15,528 nt of DNA from Bacteroidota bacterium (GTDB lineage: Bacteria > Bacteroidota > Bacteroidia > Bacteroidales > VadinHA17): positions 1-15,528 of the forward strand of contig DAOVQI010000024.1 of NCBI GenBank assembly GCA_030628785.1. Direction: 5' to 3'. The position numbers and the translations under genes are program-made. The stretch's first letter is position 1. The number at the start of each line of letters is the position of its first letter. A model generated the notes under the pieces. It did no database searches and was not told the DNA's origin. It was given only the letters and a program-made list of their open reading frames with translations. This document shows, in pieces, positions 6,357 through 14,560 of the stretch.

Positions 6357-7139
6357 ATGGAAGACTATTTCACACTCGTAACAGGAAGTAGTTCAGGTAT
6401 AGGGAAAGCAATATCTATCGAATGCGCAAAGAGAGGAATGAACTTGCTTTTGGTGGCTTTGCCGGGAGAAAAACTGGAAGAACAAGCAGTGGATTTAAAA
6501 TCAAAATATAAGGTTAAAACATACTATTATCATATTGACCTAACCGAAAAAGATGCGCCAAAGAAGGTTTATAATTGGACAAGGGAAAATGGATACAAAA
6601 TAAATATGCTGATAAACAATGCAGGAATGGGTACTGAAGGACCGTTTGAAAGGCAATCCGCCTCATATTACAATACCATGATGCAATTAAATATGGTTGC
6701 ATTGGTTTTGCTTACCCGGTTTTTTATTACAGATCTGAAAAAACTCCCGAAGGCATATATATTAAACCTTGGAAGCATATCCTCGTATTTCCCAATGCCC
6801 TATAAAATTGTTTATGCTGCAACAAAAAGATTTGTATTCTCATTTACCATGGCACTAAGGCAAGAATTAAGGAATACTCCAGTGAAAGTCAGTATTACAT
6901 GCCCGGGTCCGGTTTTTACTAACTCACGGATAATTGAGGAGTTACGAAGTAAAAACAGGTTCATACAATTCTTTTATAATGACCCGCCTTTTATTGCCCG
7001 GTATTCCATAAAAGCATTGCTGAAAGGAAAAAGGGTTATCAGAACAGACTTATTAAGCAAGTTCTTGTTTCTGACCGAGAAAATCCTTCCCCAGTATTTT
7101 AAGCAGAAAATAATTACCAGAATTTACAGAAAATTTTAG
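6357..7139 (+). CDS. Classical short-chain dehydrogenase/reductase (first copy)
   Basis: NAD(P)(H)-dependent oxidoreductase of the classical SDR superfamily. The cofactor motif TGSSSGIG is at 9-16, NNAG at 87-90, catalytic S140 in LNLGS, and Y153 with K157 in YAATK. The CPGPVFTN segment (182-189) closes over the cofactor. At 260 aa it is slightly longer than a minimal SDR, with a basic C-terminal helix (about 230-260). It starts 3 nt after the extended SDR, so the two are probably translationally coupled. It is the same length as the next gene and about half its residues are identical, so the two arose by tandem duplication. The motif spacing resembles the DltE/3-ketoacyl-reductase-like branch, but the substrate is unknown. 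Confidence 0.88.
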   Translation: MEDYFTLVTGSSSGIGKAISIECAKRGMNLLLVALPGEKLEEQAVDLKSKYKVKTYYYHIDLTEKDAPKKVYNWTRENGYKINMLINNAGMGTEGPFERQSASYYNTMMQLNMVALVLLTRFFITDLKKLPKAYILNLGSISSYFPMPYKIVYAATKRFVFSFTMALRQELRNTPVKVSITCPGPVFTNSRIIEELRSKNRFIQFFYNDPPFIARYSIKALLKGKRVIRTDLLSKFLFLTEKILPQYFKQKIITRIYRKF

Positions 7140-7168
7140 AAACGGCTTGCTATAGCCGGGAAAATCAA

Positions 7169-7951
7169 ATGACTGAATATTATACATTGATTACGGGCAG
7201 CAGTTCGGGAATTGGAAGGGCACTTGCTATTGAATGTGCAAAGCAAAAAATGAATGTCCTTCTGGTAGCGTTACCTGGCACCAAACTTAAGGAGCTGTCA
7301 GACCATTTACAAAAAACGTATAATGTAATAACCGATTATTATTTTATCGATCTTACCCATGAAAATGCCCCGTATGAAATCTTTGAATGGACCATAAAAA
7401 ACAGGTATAATATCGATATACTCATCAATAATGCCGGTATCAGTTGTGAAGGACCTTTTGAAAAATTTGATTCTTCCTTTTATGAAAATATCATGCGACT
7501 CAACATGGCAGCCCTGGTATTACTATCCCGGTTATTTTTACCTGAATTACTTAAACAGCCCAAGTCATATATTCTCAACATGGGAAGCATTGCTTCGTAC
7601 TTTCCAATGCCTTATAAAACGGTTTATAGTTCTTCCAAGATGTTCGTTTATTCATTTTCGCGGGCATTAAGGGAAGAATTGAAAGGCAAATCAGTTCAGG
7701 TCAGTATTGTTTGCCCGGGGCCTGTCGTTACAAATATACATACAGCACAAAGTGCGCAGGATAAGGGGAAATTAGCCAGGCTAATACATATGAAAGCAAG
7801 TTATGTGGCCGAATATACAATGAAAAAGATGCTGAAAGGGAAAATAATAATCAGGCCCGGATTTTTAAGCAAGGTCGTGTACTATACTGAAAAATTAGTT
7901 CCTCAAAGCATTAAACAAAAATTAGTAACAAAGATTTTTTATAACGAATAA
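7169..7951 (+). CDS. Classical short-chain dehydrogenase/reductase (second copy)
   Basis: Paralogue of the preceding gene, aligning end to end without gaps (260 aa each; my hand count is about 136 identical residues). It has TGSSSGIG (9-16), NNAG (87-90), S140, Y153 and K157 (YSSSK), so it is catalytically complete. Residues 141-150 (IASYFPMPYK) are almost unchanged between the copies. Residues 191-215, the usual substrate-binding lid of SDRs, are almost entirely different, which points to a changed substrate. It lies 29 nt after the first copy and is the last gene of the three-gene operon. The stop codon is TAA followed directly by TAG, at the 5' edge of element C. Confidence 0.88.
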   Translation: MTEYYTLITGSSSGIGRALAIECAKQKMNVLLVALPGTKLKELSDHLQKTYNVITDYYFIDLTHENAPYEIFEWTIKNRYNIDILINNAGISCEGPFEKFDSSFYENIMRLNMAALVLLSRLFLPELLKQPKSYILNMGSIASYFPMPYKTVYSSSKMFVYSFSRALREELKGKSVQVSIVCPGPVVTNIHTAQSAQDKGKLARLIHMKASYVAEYTMKKMLKGKIIIRPGFLSKVVYYTEKLVPQSIKQKLVTKIFYNE

Positions 7952-7975
7952 TAGAACATAGCTTCGCAAATTTAA

Positions 7976-8017
7976 CCTGTGAAATATTGCTTCGCAATAA
8001 ATCTTCGATTTCACAGG
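7976..8017. repeat. Nested hairpin CCTGTGAAAT...ATTTCACAGG
   Basis: The outer 10-bp stem (7976-7985 with 8008-8017) contains an inner stem ATTGC/GCAAT (7986-7990 with 7994-7998) around a TTC loop. There is no T-run afterwards. The form is similar to the hairpin around 548-580. Confidence 0.6.
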
Positions 8018-8037
8018 GCCAGTATGGCAACTTAACT

Positions 8038-8051
8038 CCGATAGCTATCGG
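8038..8051. repeat. Perfect 14-bp palindrome CCGATAGCTATCGG
   Basis: A perfect dyad with no loop, so it is more like a protein-binding or dispersed-repeat site than an RNA hairpin. It lies between the nested hairpin and the decayed gene of element C. Its function is unknown. Confidence 0.5.
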
Positions 8052-8069
8052 GGTGATCTCACGAGCAGC

Positions 8070-8298
8070 AAGTGGGAAGGCCTGTGGGAGCGAGTAAAAA
8101 GCATTTACATTACTTTTAAAGATTTATGAAGTTACCAAAACATATCCTACAGAAGAAAGATTATCGGATATTTTAAACGTAGATTACCATCATCTTGTAT
8201 TCACTATTCCCTGGCAACTGAGGAGCATTACCCTTGCTAATGCTAAAGTAATGTTATATATAATAAAAAGAGAAAATTTAGAAAAACATAATAATTAA
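8070..8298 (+). pseudogene. Decayed four-helix-bundle gene in element C
   Basis: This is the clearest remnant of the family. One frame reads GLWERVK (8079-8099). After a frameshift, another runs 8098-8298 and begins KAFTLLLKIYEVTKTYPTEER, ending in a stop. This fits the family's opening helix (L.VWQKA.EL...IY..TK.FP.EE) in both order and spacing. Later, WQLRSI loosely matches the family's SQLRRA.SI segment. The expected NIAEG motif and the C-terminal helices are not recognisable. A frameshift, the lack of a good start codon and the lost C-terminus make it a pseudogene. The family includes the protein of 23S rRNA intervening sequences and is related to Avd of diversity-generating retroelements; the molecular role is unsettled. 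Confidence 0.6.
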
Positions 8299-8439
8299 TA
8301 TAAAGTGAAGAAAATAGGAAAGGTATGTCATAAAGCACAAAATGAAAATTGGAATGGAAATAAAAGAAAATCACGAAACCGCAGGAAATTATTGAGAGGT
8401 ATTTCGAAAGTAAAAGACGGTTTATAGAAAATATTTAGC

Positions 8440-8817
8440 CTATTCGTACTCAATAAAATTAAAATTGGTATTTAAAATAGAGGCATAATATTCACCCCTC
8501 TCCAAAATATCATCATCGCCTTCCTCATAATGCCAGTTCACAACTAGCTTATTCCCTTTTTTCGTTATTCCGACAAGGGCCTGCAGGATATTCAAAATAA
8601 ATTTAGCTGATCCACTATTAAAGTATTCCAACTCAATATCAACAGTGGTAGTCTCGCTTGGATCCTTACAATAATCAAAAATCCAAAGAAGCAGAGGATC
8701 ATAGAACTTAGCCGGGTCCTCGTGTATTGATCTTCCGCTGATATGTATTTTACCATCAGGATCCAACAATACTTTTGGTGTTTTTTTGGAGCTTTCAATT
8801 ACTACACTATCCATCAT
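8440..8817 (-). CDS. SiaC-family regulatory phosphoprotein (DUF1987)
   Basis: A small single-domain cytoplasmic protein of the SiaC/DUF1987 family. In Pseudomonas aeruginosa SiaC is an STAS-like partner that is phosphorylated by SiaB, dephosphorylated by SiaA, and activates the diguanylate cyclase SiaD. Visible family features are KTPKVLLDPDGKIHISGRS near the N-terminus (12-30), FYDPLLLWIFDY (38-49), LEYFNSGSAK (63-72), VNWHYEEGDDD (93-103) and FNFIEY at the C-terminus. S68 in FNSGS is the likely counterpart of the phosphorylated Thr of SiaC (inferred). The 125-aa length is complete. Two ATGs are adjacent, so translation may begin at either. None of siaA, siaB or a GGDEF gene is next to it; the only same-strand neighbour is tsaD, 64 nt upstream, which could be co-transcribed. 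Confidence 0.85.
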   Translation of the reverse strand: MMDSVVIESSKKTPKVLLDPDGKIHISGRSIHEDPAKFYDPLLLWIFDYCKDPSETTTVDIELEYFNSGSAKFILNILQALVGITKKGNKLVVNWHYEEGDDDILERGEYYASILNTNFNFIEYE

Positions 8818-8881
8818 AAATGAATTTGAGCTAATTGTAAAGATAAATAATTGTTTATAAAATCTGAAAAAATATGATATT

Positions 8882-9901
8882 TTAAATAATTAATCTGGCT
8901 ACCGGAGAAATATCCAGTCCGGCAAATTGACTCTGCCGGAACTTATAATAGCCGGTAATGGCAATCATAGCTGCATTATCGGTTGCAAATCTGAACTCAG
9001 GGATAAAAAGTTTCCAGTTCCTATTTTGCGATTCCGCCAGCATCTTTTCCCTTAAACAGGAATTTGCTGAAACACCTCCGGCAATACCTATTTCTTTAAT
9101 CCCGGTTAATTCGGTTGCTTCAATTAGTTTTTCAAGCAGGATCTCAATAATAGTTTGTTGAATGGATGCACTAAGGTTGGCTAAATTCATTTCGATGAAG
9201 TCCGGGTTTTTCTTTACTTTGTCTCTGAGAAAATAAAGAAAGGCTGTTTTCAATCCGCTAAAACTAAAATCGAGGTTTTTAACTTTTGGTTTTGTGAATA
9301 TATAGGCTTTGGGATTTCCTCCCTTTGCTGCTTTATCAATATGGGGTCCCCCCGGGTATGGGAGTCCCATTATCTTTGCACATTTATCAAATGCTTCACC
9401 CGCCGCATCATCAATTGTCCGGCCAATGGTTTCCATATTAAGATAATTTCGAACTATAATCAATTGGGTGTGACCACCGGAAACCAGGAGACAAAGAAAC
9501 GGGAACTTCGGAAACCGGGTTTTCTTCCCTTTCACTTTTATAAAATGTGCCAAAACATGTGCTTGTAAATGATTGACCTCGATCAAAGGTATATCCTGTG
9601 AAAGTGCAAATCCTTTTGAAAAAGATGTTCCAACCAGCAATGAACCCAACAACCCCGGACCTCGCGTAAAGGCAATAGCGTTAATTTCGGATATTGCAAC
9701 TTTGGCCCTCTTAATTGCCAAATCAACAACAGGTATAATATTCTGCTGATGTGCCCTGGCAGCAAGTTCCGGAACTACTCCTCCAAATTCCTTGTGAACA
9801 TCCTGGTTTGAAACAATACTTGAAAGAATATTACCATCCCTTATGATCGCTGCAGCAGTATCATCGCATGAAGATTCTATTCCCAGAATGGTAAGACTCA
9901 T
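8882..9901 (-). CDS. tsaD: tRNA N6-adenosine threonylcarbamoyltransferase
   Basis: Transfers the threonylcarbamoyl group from TC-AMP to A37 of ANN-decoding tRNAs (t6A synthesis), acting in the cytoplasm with TsaB and TsaE. It has the ASKHA-fold signature GIESSCDDTAAAI (7-19). The metal ligands H111 and H115 are in NHLQAH, and D308 in ATDNA is the probable third ligand. LVSGGHTQL (139-147), the TIDDAAGEAFDK block (162-173), PGGP (183-186) and GGVSAN (275-280) are all present. The 339-aa length is normal. The ATG start sits immediately before the conserved N-terminus. It runs divergently from the tamB-like gene with only about two dozen bases between them, so the two promoters must be squeezed into this gap or lie inside the opposing gene. 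Confidence 0.97.
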   Translation of the reverse strand: MSLTILGIESSCDDTAAAIIRDGNILSSIVSNQDVHKEFGGVVPELAARAHQQNIIPVVDLAIKRAKVAISEINAIAFTRGPGLLGSLLVGTSFSKGFALSQDIPLIEVNHLQAHVLAHFIKVKGKKTRFPKFPFLCLLVSGGHTQLIIVRNYLNMETIGRTIDDAAGEAFDKCAKIMGLPYPGGPHIDKAAKGGNPKAYIFTKPKVKNLDFSFSGLKTAFLYFLRDKVKKNPDFIEMNLANLSASIQQTIIEILLEKLIEATELTGIKEIGIAGGVSANSCLREKMLAESQNRNWKLFIPEFRFATDNAAMIAITGYYKFRQSQFAGLDISPVARLII

Positions 9902-9925
9902 TTGAATCGTTAATTTTAATGAATT

Positions 9926-12900
9926 TTGAACTTTTTTTGCTTTTTTTGCGTTGGAAATGTAAAGATCAAAAATATTAAAAAAATATATAAAATATTAATC
10001 ATCTTGTTTTTGGTAATCATAGTATTGCCTTCTGCCAGTTATTTCTTTTTGCGAAGCAGTAAAACCCAAACATGGCTTGCCAATATCATCGCCAAAGAAA
10101 TATCCGAAAATCTTAATGCCAGGTTTACCCTTGAATCTGTTAATCTGCTATTTTCCAAACGGGCTATTTTTAGAAATCTGCTGATTGAAGATCAACACGG
10201 GGACACGTTATTGTTTGCTCCTGAACTAGTTATTGAAATTAAATCTTTTAAGCGAAAAGCCAGAAAAGTTGTTATTAATAAACTTTGCATCAATAATTCT
10301 TTTTTAAATTTCACCACCGATTCCAACAATATTATAAACATCAAGTTTATTACGGATGAATTAAGGCGAAAAGATACAACAAAAGCCCGATGGAATATAA
10401 ATATCCGGAATATTGAAATGAAAAATTCCAGTTTTAGCTTTAAACCATATCATTACAAACCACTGGAGAGAGGAATCAACTTTTCCGATTTGCGATTTTC
10501 CGGTTTAAATATAAACTTGACAAACTTATCCATAAAGGAAGCAATTGCTGATTTTAACATAGATGTATTAACGTTCAAAGACCAAAGTGGTTTTCAGATT
10601 GACCAGTTGATATCCAAAATCCAGATATGCAATACCCATATTCATTTTGTTGACCTTGAGATCGAAACACTCTTATCTCAAGTGAATGCAAAAAACCTGA
10701 AACTATCTTATAAAGATTTCCCTGATCTTAAGGAATTCATTAACAGGGTACATTTCACGGCCAACATTCATTCATCTGACGTAAATCTTTCTGACGTTGG
10801 TTATTTTGTCTCAGCCCTTGAGGGATTTGATCAGAATCTGGTTTTTTCAGGAAATTTCAGTGGTAAAATTTCTGATTTAAAAGGCAAGCAAATAAATCTG
10901 CGATTCGGAGATATTTCAACTATTTCCTGTGATTTCAACTTTATTGGTTTACCGAATATCGAAGAAACATTCATCTTTATCAACCTTCAAAAGCTTATAA
11001 CCGGCACTGAGGATATCGAAAAATTCAATAATCCCCAAACCGGGAAAAAGATCACTCTGCCGGCAGGCTTCCAGGCATTAGGTTTAATAACATATAAAGG
11101 AAACTTTACAGGTTTTATCGATGATTTTGTAGCATATGGGAAATTTACTTCGGATCTTGGAAATATTTCAACGGACCTTTTAATTAAGCCTGACACAGCG
11201 GCAACCTTTAGCTTTAATGGCACATTAAAAACAGAAGATTTTGATATCGGAAAACTATCTAAAACTGAAAATTGGGTGGGTAAAATTACCCTGAATGCCT
11301 CCCTTGATGGACATACCTTTCGTGGCAAGCAATTCAGTGCATCTCTAGAAGGTGTTGTTAACGATTTGGAATTCAATGATTACAACTATAAAGGCATCGA
11401 ACTTTCAGGAACATTTACTGAAAAAGCGTATGATGGATCAGTATATATCGATGATCCGAATGTGAAATTTAATTTCCTGGGAAGATTTGATTTTTCACAG
11501 GACATTCCCGAATTTGACTTTACCGCCAACGTTCCCAGAGCAAATCTATACAAGCTGAATTTTGACAAGTACGATTCCACATCATTTCTTTCATTTATTA
11601 TCACAGCCAATTTTGTTGGAGACAATTTGGATAATACTAACGGTGAGATAAAACTGTTGAATTCATACTTCAGACGCAGGGGTGAAGAATTGGATGTTTA
11701 TGATTTTACCCTTTGGGCAAATAATCAGGAAGATTCTAGCAAAATCACATTGAGAACGGATTTTATTGATGGTGAGTTAAAAGGCAACTATGAGTTCGCC
11801 ACCCTTCTTGCATCGTTCAAATATCTGATTAAAAATTTTATACCTTCTGCTTTTGAGGAAGATATCGATACAACAGGAATTGCAAAAAACAACTTTACAT
11901 TTGATATCCGGTTTAAAAATACAGATAAAATAATGCAATTCTTTATACCTTCCTATTCACTGTCTCAAGATGCGCATCTTAAGGGTGTATATTCACCATC
12001 ACAAGGCAAGATTCATTTGCACGGTGAGGGAGAATTATTTGGGTTCAGGAACAAAACCCTGAACCGGTTTGAGCTTACGGCAGGAACAACAAATAAAATC
12101 TTTACAACCAGGCTCAGTGGTGATAAGTTTTTTGTAAACAACAAAATCAGTCTTGAAAATTTCAACCTTTATGCTGACGCAAAGGATGATTCTGCTAGTC
12201 TAAGGATCAACTGGCACAATAAAGATACACTTAAAACCTCAGGAGATCTTCTTACCTCAGTAAAATTCTCACCTAAGCCCGGATCAAACAAACCCAAGCT
12301 TGAAATAAAAATTAAACCTGTAAAAATTTTTGTTAAGGATTCCGTTTGGTCTGTCAATGAAAGTTTAATTACAATCGACAGAAGGACAATTAATATTCAT
12401 GATTTTTCGGTAAAGAAAAAAGATCAGTTATTTTACCTCAACGGCGCAATTTCTGAAAATATAAAGGATACTCTCAAATCTGAATTTAATAATCTGCACC
12501 TGGCTACATTGAACGCATTTTCCGGTAAAAAGCTCGAAATATTAGGAATAATAAACGGACACGCAAACCTGACAAGTTTATATTCCAACCCGCTGTTTCA
12601 GTCAGATATTTTCATTGAAGAATTTACGGTTAACCAGGAGCCCTTTGGAAATACCCAAATAATCAGCACATGGGATACCTTAAACAAGGCTTTGCATTTG
12701 CACACCTGGTCATCCCATGGTAATATCGAAACAATAGATATTGAGGGTGATTACAAGCCTGAAGACAAATCAGTATTATTTGATTTGCGTTTGGATAAGT
12801 TGCGGTTAAATATGTTTGAGCCGTTTATGGAAAAATTTGCAACGGAGTTGGTCGGAGTTGCTACCGGTAATCTGGTTATCGCCGGAACGTTGAAAAATCC

Positions 12901-14392
12901 CCTGATCAATGGAAATATTAAATTACAGAAAACCTCTTTCCTGATAAATTATTTACAAACGCAATATAATTTTTCGGAAGAAATCAGAATCAGGGATAAT
13001 ACCATTCTGTTTGAAAATATGAAACTATATGATCCTGAGGGAAATATCGCCATTTCAAATGGTACAATTACTCATGATAATTTTAAGAACTTTAACTTCA
13101 ATATTAAGCTGGATGCAAAGAATTTTTTGTTCATAGCCACTGACGAAGAGAATAATCGACAATTTTACGGAAATGGATTTGGTACCGGAATTGTAAATAT
13201 CAGTGGACCTCCGAAAAAAATTTTCATTGATATCTCAGCTAAAACCGAGAAGAATACCCGGTTATTCATACCATTAAATGCTGAAGAGGATATCACCGAA
13301 TATACATTTGTAACTTTCATAGGCACTCCTGATGAAACGACAGGTAAAGAGATAAAAAATCAATATGAAGTTGACCTTTCAGGATTCGGAATGAATTTTA
13401 ACCTGGAAGTAACACCTGATGCTGAAATTCAGATTATTTTTGATTCAAAGATAGGTGATATAATGAAAGGGCGTGGTGAAGGAAACCTTAACCTTCAAAT
13501 AAATCCACAGCGTGAATTTAATATCTATGGTACTGTACGTATTGAAGAGGGAGATTATTTATTCACTCTGCAAAATATAATCAATAAAAAACTGGAGTTA
13601 CGGAAAGGCGGAAGTATTACCTGGAATGGTGATCTCAGGGATGCTAACATTGATATCAGAGGTGTTTATAATCTTAAAACATCCTTAAATACATTACTCT
13701 CGGATGAAACCTATAAAAAAAGAATTCCGGTTGAGTGTCATCTAATATTGAGTGAGAAATTAATGAATCCAAATATCAATTTTGATATTTTTCTCCCTAC
13801 GGCTGATGAGGAGACCAAAACATATTTAAAGAATTCCATCAACACGGATGAAGAATTAAGCAAACAGTTTTTATCATTACTGGTAATTAACAGTTTTTTA
13901 CCCGATCCTAACCTTACACCTTCAACTTTTCAACCATCAACTCCCGGTTATTCACCTGCTGTAGGAATTGCAACAAGCGAGCTCCTTTCAAACCAATTAA
14001 ACCATTGGTTATCACAAATCAGCAACGATTTCGATATAGGATTTAATTACCGGCCAGGAGATGAAATCACTTCCAACGAAATGGAAGTAGCACTTTCAAC
14101 TCAATTATTAAACGACAGAGTCACTATAAACGGAAATGTCGATGTCAGAGGAAACCAGGCAACTCAAACCAACACAAGTAATATTGCAGGCGATTTTAAT
14201 GTAGATGTTAAAATTAATCAAAGCGGAAAATTACGAGTTAAAGCCTTTACCCGGGCAAACGATAAATTAATCTATGAATGGGCACCTTATACTCAGGGAA
14301 TCGGATTATTTTACCGTGAGGAATTTAATAATTTTCAGGAATTGTTACAGAAGTACTGGAATATGGTCGCTACAAAAAAAGAAAAAGAATAA
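9926..14392 (+). CDS. tamB: Translocation/assembly module TamB-domain protein
   Basis: A very large envelope protein (1488 aa) with one N-terminal membrane anchor (about 21-42) and the rest periplasmic. It is rich in short beta-strands, like AsmA/TamB-type bridging proteins thought to move phospholipids or assist outer-membrane protein assembly. The opening after the anchor (WLANIIAKEISENLNARFTLE) is typical of the family. The C-terminal DUF490/TamB domain spans roughly 1020-1480, with GRGEGNLNLQI and EEGDYLFTLQN visible and the usual terminal pattern GLFYREEFNNFQELLQKYW. No TamA-like gene is nearby. The start is uncertain: the frame opens with TTG (9926) and has no in-frame ATG before the anchor, while an ATG at 9919 lies in another frame separated by two T-runs. 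Either the TTG is used or one base is wrong there. An intrinsic terminator follows about 100 nt downstream. Confidence 0.92.
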   Translation: MNFFCFFCVGNVKIKNIKKIYKILIILFLVIIVLPSASYFFLRSSKTQTWLANIIAKEISENLNARFTLESVNLLFSKRAIFRNLLIEDQHGDTLLFAPELVIEIKSFKRKARKVVINKLCINNSFLNFTTDSNNIINIKFITDELRRKDTTKARWNINIRNIEMKNSSFSFKPYHYKPLERGINFSDLRFSGLNINLTNLSIKEAIADFNIDVLTFKDQSGFQIDQLISKIQICNTHIHFVDLEIETLLSQVNAKNLKLSYKDFPDLKEFINRVHFTANIHSSDVNLSDVGYFVSALEGFDQNLVFSGNFSGKISDLKGKQINLRFGDISTISCDFNFIGLPNIEETFIFINLQKLITGTEDIEKFNNPQTGKKITLPAGFQALGLITYKGNFTGFIDDFVAYGKFTSDLGNISTDLLIKPDTAATFSFNGTLKTEDFDIGKLSKTENWVGKITLNASLDGHTFRGKQFSASLEGVVNDLEFNDYNYKGIELSGTFTEKAYDGSVYIDDPNVKFNFLGRFDFSQDIPEFDFTANVPRANLYKLNFDKYDSTSFLSFIITANFVGDNLDNTNGEIKLLNSYFRRRGEELDVYDFTLWANNQEDSSKITLRTDFIDGELKGNYEFATLLASFKYLIKNFIPSAFEEDIDTTGIAKNNFTFDIRFKNTDKIMQFFIPSYSLSQDAHLKGVYSPSQGKIHLHGEGELFGFRNKTLNRFELTAGTTNKIFTTRLSGDKFFVNNKISLENFNLYADAKDDSASLRINWHNKDTLKTSGDLLTSVKFSPKPGSNKPKLEIKIKPVKIFVKDSVWSVNESLITIDRRTINIHDFSVKKKDQLFYLNGAISENIKDTLKSEFNNLHLATLNAFSGKKLEILGIINGHANLTSLYSNPLFQSDIFIEEFTVNQEPFGNTQIISTWDTLNKALHLHTWSSHGNIETIDIEGDYKPEDKSVLFDLRLDKLRLNMFEPFMEKFATELVGVATGNLVIAGTLKNPLINGNIKLQKTSFLINYLQTQYNFSEEIRIRDNTILFENMKLYDPEGNIAISNGTITHDNFKNFNFNIKLDAKNFLFIATDEENNRQFYGNGFGTGIVNISGPPKKIFIDISAKTEKNTRLFIPLNAEEDITEYTFVTFIGTPDETTGKEIKNQYEVDLSGFGMNFNLEVTPDAEIQIIFDSKIGDIMKGRGEGNLNLQINPQREFNIYGTVRIEEGDYLFTLQNIINKKLELRKGGSITWNGDLRDANIDIRGVYNLKTSLNTLLSDETYKKRIPVECHLILSEKLMNPNINFDIFLPTADEETKTYLKNSINTDEELSKQFLSLLVINSFLPDPNLTPSTFQPSTPGYSPAVGIATSELLSNQLNHWLSQISNDFDIGFNYRPGDEITSNEMEVALSTQLLNDRVTINGNVDVRGNQATQTNTSNIAGDFNVDVKINQSGKLRVKAFTRANDKLIYEWAPYTQGIGLFYREEFNNFQELLQKYWNMVATKKEKE

Positions 14393-14494
14393 AATCCCAC
14401 TCTTAATAAATCAACTTCGAATTGATGGTTATTTTGCGGGTGCCGGAGTATATTTCCTGATGTTTGGCTGAAATGTTGATAAGTTATATTATTG

Positions 14495-14531
14495 ACGAGA
14501 TATAATATTATAATTTATATCTCGTTTTTTT
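14495..14531 (+). terminator. Intrinsic terminator between tamB and the proton-channel gene
   Basis: A perfect 11-bp stem, ACGAGATATAA (14495-14505) with TTATATCTCGT (14515-14525), closes a 9-nt loop and runs straight into seven T residues (14525-14531). The stem is AT-rich but the layout is classical. It separates tamB from the next gene, whose ATG lies 30 nt further on. Confidence 0.75.
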
Positions 14532-14560
14532 ATAAATTCGCAAAAAATAAAATTCTAAAA

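Larger units (their letters stand above)
7949..8298 (+). mobile_element. Repeat element C (diverged, no arms)
   Basis: The 5' edge TAATAGAACATAGCTTCGC matches the edge of element A base for base except one position, and begins exactly at the stop codon of the second SDR. After CGCAAATTT the similarity to A, B and D stops. A hairpin (7976-8017) and a 14-bp palindrome (8038-8051) follow instead of the TAATTTTG box and GGCTAAGG arms. A decayed four-helix-bundle gene then follows. I find no inverted arm on the far side. The rest of the gene-free stretch, 8299-8439, is A-rich with nothing I can identify. Confidence 0.45.

Noticed and set aside
8838..8845. TATCTTTA on the minus strand as a -7 box for the siaC-like gene
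   Set aside because: It matches seven of eight positions of TAnnTTTG but lacks a -33 element, and the gene could be read through from tsaD. Too weak to list.
14492..14560. Upstream TTG extension of the proton-channel gene
   Set aside because: These codons coincide with the terminator stem and T-run. The ATG at 14561 gives a normal N-terminus.
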